This document shows positions 46,201 through 64,000 of a DNA stretch of 64,000 nt, in pieces. Position 1 is the stretch's first letter. Every line of letters starts with the position of its first letter. The notes under the pieces are model-generated. The model was not told the DNA's origin, ran no database searches, and saw only the letters and a program-made list of their open reading frames with translations. The stretch is from Echinometra lucunter (taxonomy: Eukaryota > Echinodermata > Echinoidea > Camarodonta > Echinometridae), in the NCBI GenBank assembly GCA_029962745.1, contig CM057151.1:30947344-31011343 (forward strand), given 5' to 3'. A program made the translations under genes and the position numbers.

Positions 46201-46409
46201 GACATATGTGTCTTCTGTTTATCCTCATTTGCTGTTATTTGGCATACTGCTACTACACTTGAATTTCGTACATTTGACCGATCCATATTTCGCGATGTCC
46301 CATATGTACACTTTCCCGTTAGCAGGATTACATTTGAGCCATAATATCTCTCCGAGAATGAGGCACCAACAGCGTAAAAAATTCCTCGACAGATTTTAAG
46401 AGACGACAT
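34298..46409 (-). CDS. NIT1: Nitrilase-superfamily amidase, NIT1-like (deaminated glutathione amidase), complete
   Basis: Exons, transcript order: 46409-46158, 44834-44679, 43935-43732, 43374-43264, 40986-40885, 34447-34298. All are GT-AG, phase 0 throughout; 324 residues, close to human NIT1. In-frame TAA and TGA lie 6 and 9 codons before the ATG. The carbon-nitrogen hydrolase triad is intact: Glu90 in VFLPEACD, Lys163 in YSKTHLF, Cys205 in [12 protein letters not shown]. Other family motifs are [20 protein letters not shown] and [12 protein letters not shown]. The family hydrolyses deaminated glutathione, a side product of transaminases, to alpha-ketoglutarate and cysteinylglycine, in cytosol and mitochondria. 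The first 45 residues precede the catalytic fold, are basic and have few acidic residues, so may be a mitochondrial presequence (inference). The stop follows directly after RRTDLYPSF, so no FHIT domain is fused, unlike fly and worm NitFhit. The last intron is 6.4 kb and repeat-rich. Confidence 0.93.
34972..35115. repeat. CAAGTCA-rich array, copy 1
   Basis: Many copies of AAGTCA, CAAGTCAAGTC and GTCACAAGTCAT. The same phrases return at 40697-40868 in the same orientation. Confidence 0.85.
35521..36217. repeat. 161-bp tandem repeat, about 4.3 copies
   Basis: The phrase TGCCAGT occurs at 35581, 35742, 35903 and 36064, exactly 161 bp apart. Each unit contains ATAGAAAGTTATT, GTGTACAACA, GAAAGTTCATTGACC, a run of TGACCTTTGACC.TTGACCTT and CTTCAAGAGATG. 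Copies are highly similar, so this is a young array. Confidence 0.95.
36224..36283. repeat. GAC/GCC trinucleotide repeat
   Basis: About 60 bp of GACGCC-type units directly after the 161-bp array. Confidence 0.9.
36960..38065. repeat. Array of AACGTT-containing units, about 1.1 kb
   Basis: Irregular units of about 70-110 bp built from AACGTTTTGTGAACGTT, CTGAAAACGTTTTG and TTATTAAAGACGAAGACGTA then GC(A/G)GACCTAATAAAA. The palindrome AACGTT occurs dozens of times. Confidence 0.9.
38399..38475 (-). repeat. tRNA-like fragment next to a T23 run (minus strand)
   Basis: On the minus strand, TGGTCCATCGGTAAAGCACT resembles a tRNA D-arm/A box and CCTGGTTCGACTCCCGG a T-arm/B box, followed after GACGGTGGCA by about 22 T. 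No acceptor stem can be formed at the 5' side, so it is a tRNA-derived SINE piece or tRNA pseudogene rather than a working tRNA. Confidence 0.55.
39115..39425. repeat. GCGCGC-rich block in AT-rich surroundings
   Basis: Clusters of ACGCGCGCG, GCGCACGCGC and GTACGCGTACGCGCGCG alternate with ATTTTAAATTTT and TGATCCATGAGTGATTTTGA-like sequence. Part of an old repeat; no gene. Confidence 0.7.
40113..40147 (+). ncRNA. Hammerhead-ribozyme-like motif
   Basis: CTGATGA (40117-40123), then GGCC-TAT-GGCC as a 4-bp stem II, then GAAA (40136-40139), a very short stem III region ending in TTT, and GTAA (40144-40147) able to pair with TTAC (40113-40116) as stem I. This order matches type I hammerheads with minimal stem III, reported from Penelope-like retroelements. 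One extra A precedes stem II, so activity is uncertain. Confidence 0.45.
40697..40868. repeat. CAAGTCA-rich array, copy 2
   Basis: CAAGTCAAGTCACAAGTCAT phrases and TTGTCGCAAGTC, ending only about 20 bp from the donor of the NIT1-like exon at 40885-40986. Confidence 0.85.
44196..44588. mobile_element. Interspersed repeat with TTTGACC motifs, copy 2
   Basis: Same family and orientation as 10200-10618, including GGCAATAGCCA, GCATCTACCATCCAAGTTTG and CTTGCTCCACCTCGGTGGCT. In a NIT1 intron. Confidence 0.8.
44953..45348. mobile_element. MITE-like element with AGAGACTC ends
   Basis: GTGTCAGAGACTCCG at the left and GGAGAGTCTCTGTAGTGTT at the right are inverted. The interior has several GGGAGATTCTCCC-like palindromes. 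Confidence 0.65.
45815..45965 (+). pseudogene. 3' end of a LINE-type ORF2
   Basis: One open frame reads [20 protein letters not shown] and continues [10 protein letters not shown]. The WNSLP...L...F...LKT pattern marks the C-terminus of CR1/L2-like LINE reverse transcriptases, followed by [10 protein letters not shown], as in such tails. No upstream RT domain remains. Confidence 0.6.
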
Positions 46410-46701
46410 AGATGCATTTACTGATTCTTAAATCCCTCATTTTGGCAAATATACAGTCAGAAGCGGTAAGAACGGAAGGCTAATTCTGACGAACAATCTC
46501 ATCTGACAATACGATCTGCATGCACGTGCACTCGATTTGAACTGCGATGACCACGCCCCCCTCGGACGACCACTCCCCCTTATTTGATACCCACTCTTCG
46601 AGAGTCTGGATTAGATGAAATGGATGAAATGATGACGGGAAGCAGGGAAATGTTTTGTTGTTGTTGCTGGTGGTGGTGTTGTTGCTGTTGTTAGTCTTAT
46701 T

Positions 46702-46724
46702 GGGGGGGGGGGGGGGGGGGGGGG
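46702..46724. repeat. Poly-G tract, 23 bases
   Basis: Uninterrupted G run, about 290 bp upstream of the NIT1-like start codon (minus-strand gene). Confidence 0.95.
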
Positions 46725-46995
46725 CAGGTTGAGCGCACAACATAAAAATGGACATACGGACTCTATGTAGTATTAATGAAAAATATATCATGCCAATGGG
46801 TGTACCCAAAGACGTTTTAAATATGTACCTTTTCTGATTTATTGTGCAAACATTTTAATAGGGGCTTTTTTTTCTCAAAAGTTATGAAAGTTTTACCACC
46901 CTTCTTATTTCTCCCTATTCTCTATTCTAACTCTTTTATGTTCCCATCAAAGTCATTCATCTTCACATCGTCACAAGCTACACACTTTCATGCTT

Positions 46996-47000
<5 letters not shown>

Positions 47001-47077
<77 letters not shown>

Positions 47078-47078
47078 T
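47001..47078. repeat. (TC)n microsatellite
   Basis: About 38 TC units with two interruptions. Confidence 0.95.
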
Positions 47079-47193
47079 GGCCATTTGTGAATTTATATTA
47101 TTGACATCTTTGAATGCCTGTTTGTGTTATGGCATTATCCATCGTTCTCCTCTGCTAAACGTATAGGCCTTATTTCCTGATAAAAAAGCATAC

Positions 47194-47380
47194 CTGGGGG
47201 GGGGGGGGTGTTTCATAAAGCTGTTCGTAAGTTACGCACGACTTTACCCACGACTGGAACATGTTCTTGGTTGCTAATCAGATTCTCAATCATTTACATG
47301 TAGCACAAGAACATTAATCACCAGTCGTGCGTAAAGTCGTGCGTAACTTACGAACAGCTTTATGAAACAGTACCCCCAGG
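47194..47380. mobile_element. Foldback MITE with poly-G then TGTTTCATAAAG ends, family B, copy 3
   Basis: TGTTTCATAAAGCTGTTCGT with AAGTTACGCACGACTTTAC is mirrored perfectly by GTAAAGTCGTGCGTAACTTA with CGAACAGCTTTATGAAACA. The left end carries 12 G; the right end has the shorter CCCCC. Confidence 0.9.
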
Positions 47381-49155
47381 GGATAAATCTATTTTTGTGC
47401 AAGACACAGTTTGCTTGTGAAATCCATGAAGGATAATTTGGTCCAAACTTATGCTATGATCCCATATAATAATTCTAAGGGCAGAATAATCAAATAAAGA
47501 TGCACAATATCGTATTCAACATTCACCACGGCAAAAATAGAGCAATAGGCACAATGCAAAACATTAAAAAATCATCAGTAGTTAAAATTTATTTCTCATA
47601 ATAATCATCTCATCATGATATAAACAGGTGCATTTTACAATTTGCATAGTCATATAATAAAATATCTTATCAATAGCCTTTCATACAGAAGGTCAATTTA
47701 AAAAAGAAGCCCAACAGTCACATCAGCTCACAATGTCCCAGAAAGCTCTGTAACCGTACAACACACACCAAGTGAAATATTGCTCTAAAAGCAAAATTTC
47801 TCTGCATTACGTTTCAACTACAGCTTGACACACAAGCTTTCTATTTTTGTGGTTTCTAGAATTTTCTCAAATATTTCAGATCAGACTCACATTACGTACA
47901 GTTCAGCTAAATGAAAATATTTTCAGAAACGTGTAACAGTGTGTATTACATTAATGCAATAAGCCTTACAAGAGGTAATATCTAGCAACTACATGTATAC
48001 AGTATCTAATTCAAAATCTGCACATGTTGCAGTCTATATGTTGTACATTTACAAGTTTTTCTCATCATTATGTACAACAAGGAAACATTGATATACTTCG
48101 CATAAACAGTGTATACACGTAATGCTCGAGTTGAAACGGGGGGGGGGGCGGAGGGGCGGGACTAAAAAATTATTAGTTCAAGAAATTCGCTCTGCCTGAT
48201 CCGCTGAACCTAATTAACCGGTACCCAGACTACCCACTGCCGTCCTTCAAATGAAAATATAGAATGACCCGTGGTGAAAAGCCCCCAAGCCCCCAAACCC
48301 CCTATGGCTAATCAGCCCCTGTTTCTCTCTCTCTCTCTCTCTCTTCAAAAAGTTGTTTTTTTGCCCTTAAGTTGCACTAAATTTTATCACAATTTAAAAG
48401 ATACAAAAGCATTAATAGAACACCGCAAAATGATGGCTATATTCTTCAACGATTTCAAAAATAAAGATCGTGGTTTGTCTACAGAAATAAGTTGTTGAAT
48501 TGGGTTTTTCCAGACGTGTATCAATCAGATATGATTATAAGTCTTAAGACAATTCAAACTAATGAATGCCCAATTGCCCATCCCTATATTGCACACAATT
48601 ATTTGGCTGATGACGATAAACTAGCATCCTGGAGTCAGAGTTGAACAATTGTCATCATCGGACACTCCATGATGCATAAAATCAGACACAATTAATTCGA
48701 AGTGTTTACACTTTACATTCTACTATTAGAAAACAATACTACGCAGGCCACAAATAGATCTTTCTACAGTCATCCAATTCATATTTAGCTGAAAATTCGA
48801 ATAACAACATTCAACCATTTCAGAACATAAATACATTCATCAGTTTCACAATTATGACACGGTTACTAAAAACACTGCAATATTACTGTTCTCGTTTTTC
48901 TTCAACTTATTTCGATTATTCCAATTCATCAGACCTTTGCGTCTCTTTCCTAATTATGACGAGTTGAAATGGTAAAACTGTTTAAAAAACCCTATGTAAA
49001 GGTGATATCATATATCAAATCTATAGTATGATCAGAATCAATTTCATGAATGTTATACACAAATGACGTAGACATTGTGCGGCACACGATCAGATAATCT
49101 GATAATAAGCAGCTCAGTGGCTTCCCTGAAAAAAAAAGACAGTTAACTGTCATTC

Positions 49156-63867
<14,712 letters not shown>

Positions 63868-64000
63868 CTAATCAATGAATCAATAAGTTGACAAATGAAT
63901 CTTCCTCTTCCCGTGGGCTTAATAAAGGAACCACTCGAGTAGGCAAAGGTATAAAAATTGGTATGTATGAAAGCATAGAAAATGACCGTGCATCATGACA

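Larger units (their letters stand above)
46410..49155. other. Intergenic gap between the NIT1-like and ABCC genes
   Basis: Holds the NIT1 5' flank and the ABCC 3' UTR, 23 G at 46702-46724, a (TC)n run at 47001-47078, a MITE at 47194-47380 and a short (TC)n at 48326-48344. No further gene seen. Confidence 0.5.

Overview
The window looks like nuclear DNA from a marine invertebrate deuterostome, most likely an echinoderm such as a sea urchin. The reasons are an AT-rich genome with short GT-AG exons in long introns, a very high density of foldback/MITE-like repeats and ATT/ATC, GA and poly-G/C simple repeats, an unfused NIT1-type nitrilase, a TRPV channel of the invertebrate Nanchung/OCR kind, and a SUR-like (ABCC8/9) transporter. 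The species assignment is inference.

Three genes are recognised, all on the minus strand. (1) Positions 6824-22830: a complete TRPV-type cation channel in 14 coding exons that join without a frameshift into 830 codons plus a stop. A CpG-richer stretch near 28.35-28.9 kb may be its promoter and a non-coding first exon. (2) Positions 34298-46409: a complete nitrilase-superfamily enzyme, NIT1-like (deaminated glutathione amidase), 6 coding exons, 324 residues, with the Glu-Lys-Cys triad intact. Its 6.4-kb last intron is filled with satellite-like repeats. (3) Positions 49156-63867: the C-terminal half of an ABCC transporter, 16 exons, 667 codons plus a stop. Its second nucleotide-binding domain resembles vertebrate sulfonylurea receptors; the 5' half lies beyond the right edge. 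At the far left (1021-1216) sits a probable last exon of an unidentified plus-strand gene converging on the TRPV gene.

Layout: 1-6.8 kb is intergenic with MITEs and the plus-strand exon. 6.8-22.8 kb is the TRPV gene, its introns holding many inverted-repeat elements. 22.9-34.3 kb is intergenic, with microsatellites, the possible promoter and a decayed non-LTR retrotransposon at 31.2-32 kb. 34.3-46.4 kb is NIT1. 46.4-49.2 kb is a short intergenic gap. 49.2-64 kb is the ABCC gene.

The three genes have no obvious common pathway. The most unusual content is in the repeats and gene architecture: a partial tandem duplication of the TRPV pore exon, a minisatellite grown from the terminal repeat of a foldback element, a 161-bp tandem repeat with three TGACCTT half-sites per unit, a 1.1-kb array of the palindrome AACGTT inside a possible large TIR-bounded element, a hammerhead-ribozyme-like motif, and several MITE families in multiple copies. 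I found no evidence for an entirely new protein system. All gene models come from reading splice sites and phase by eye.
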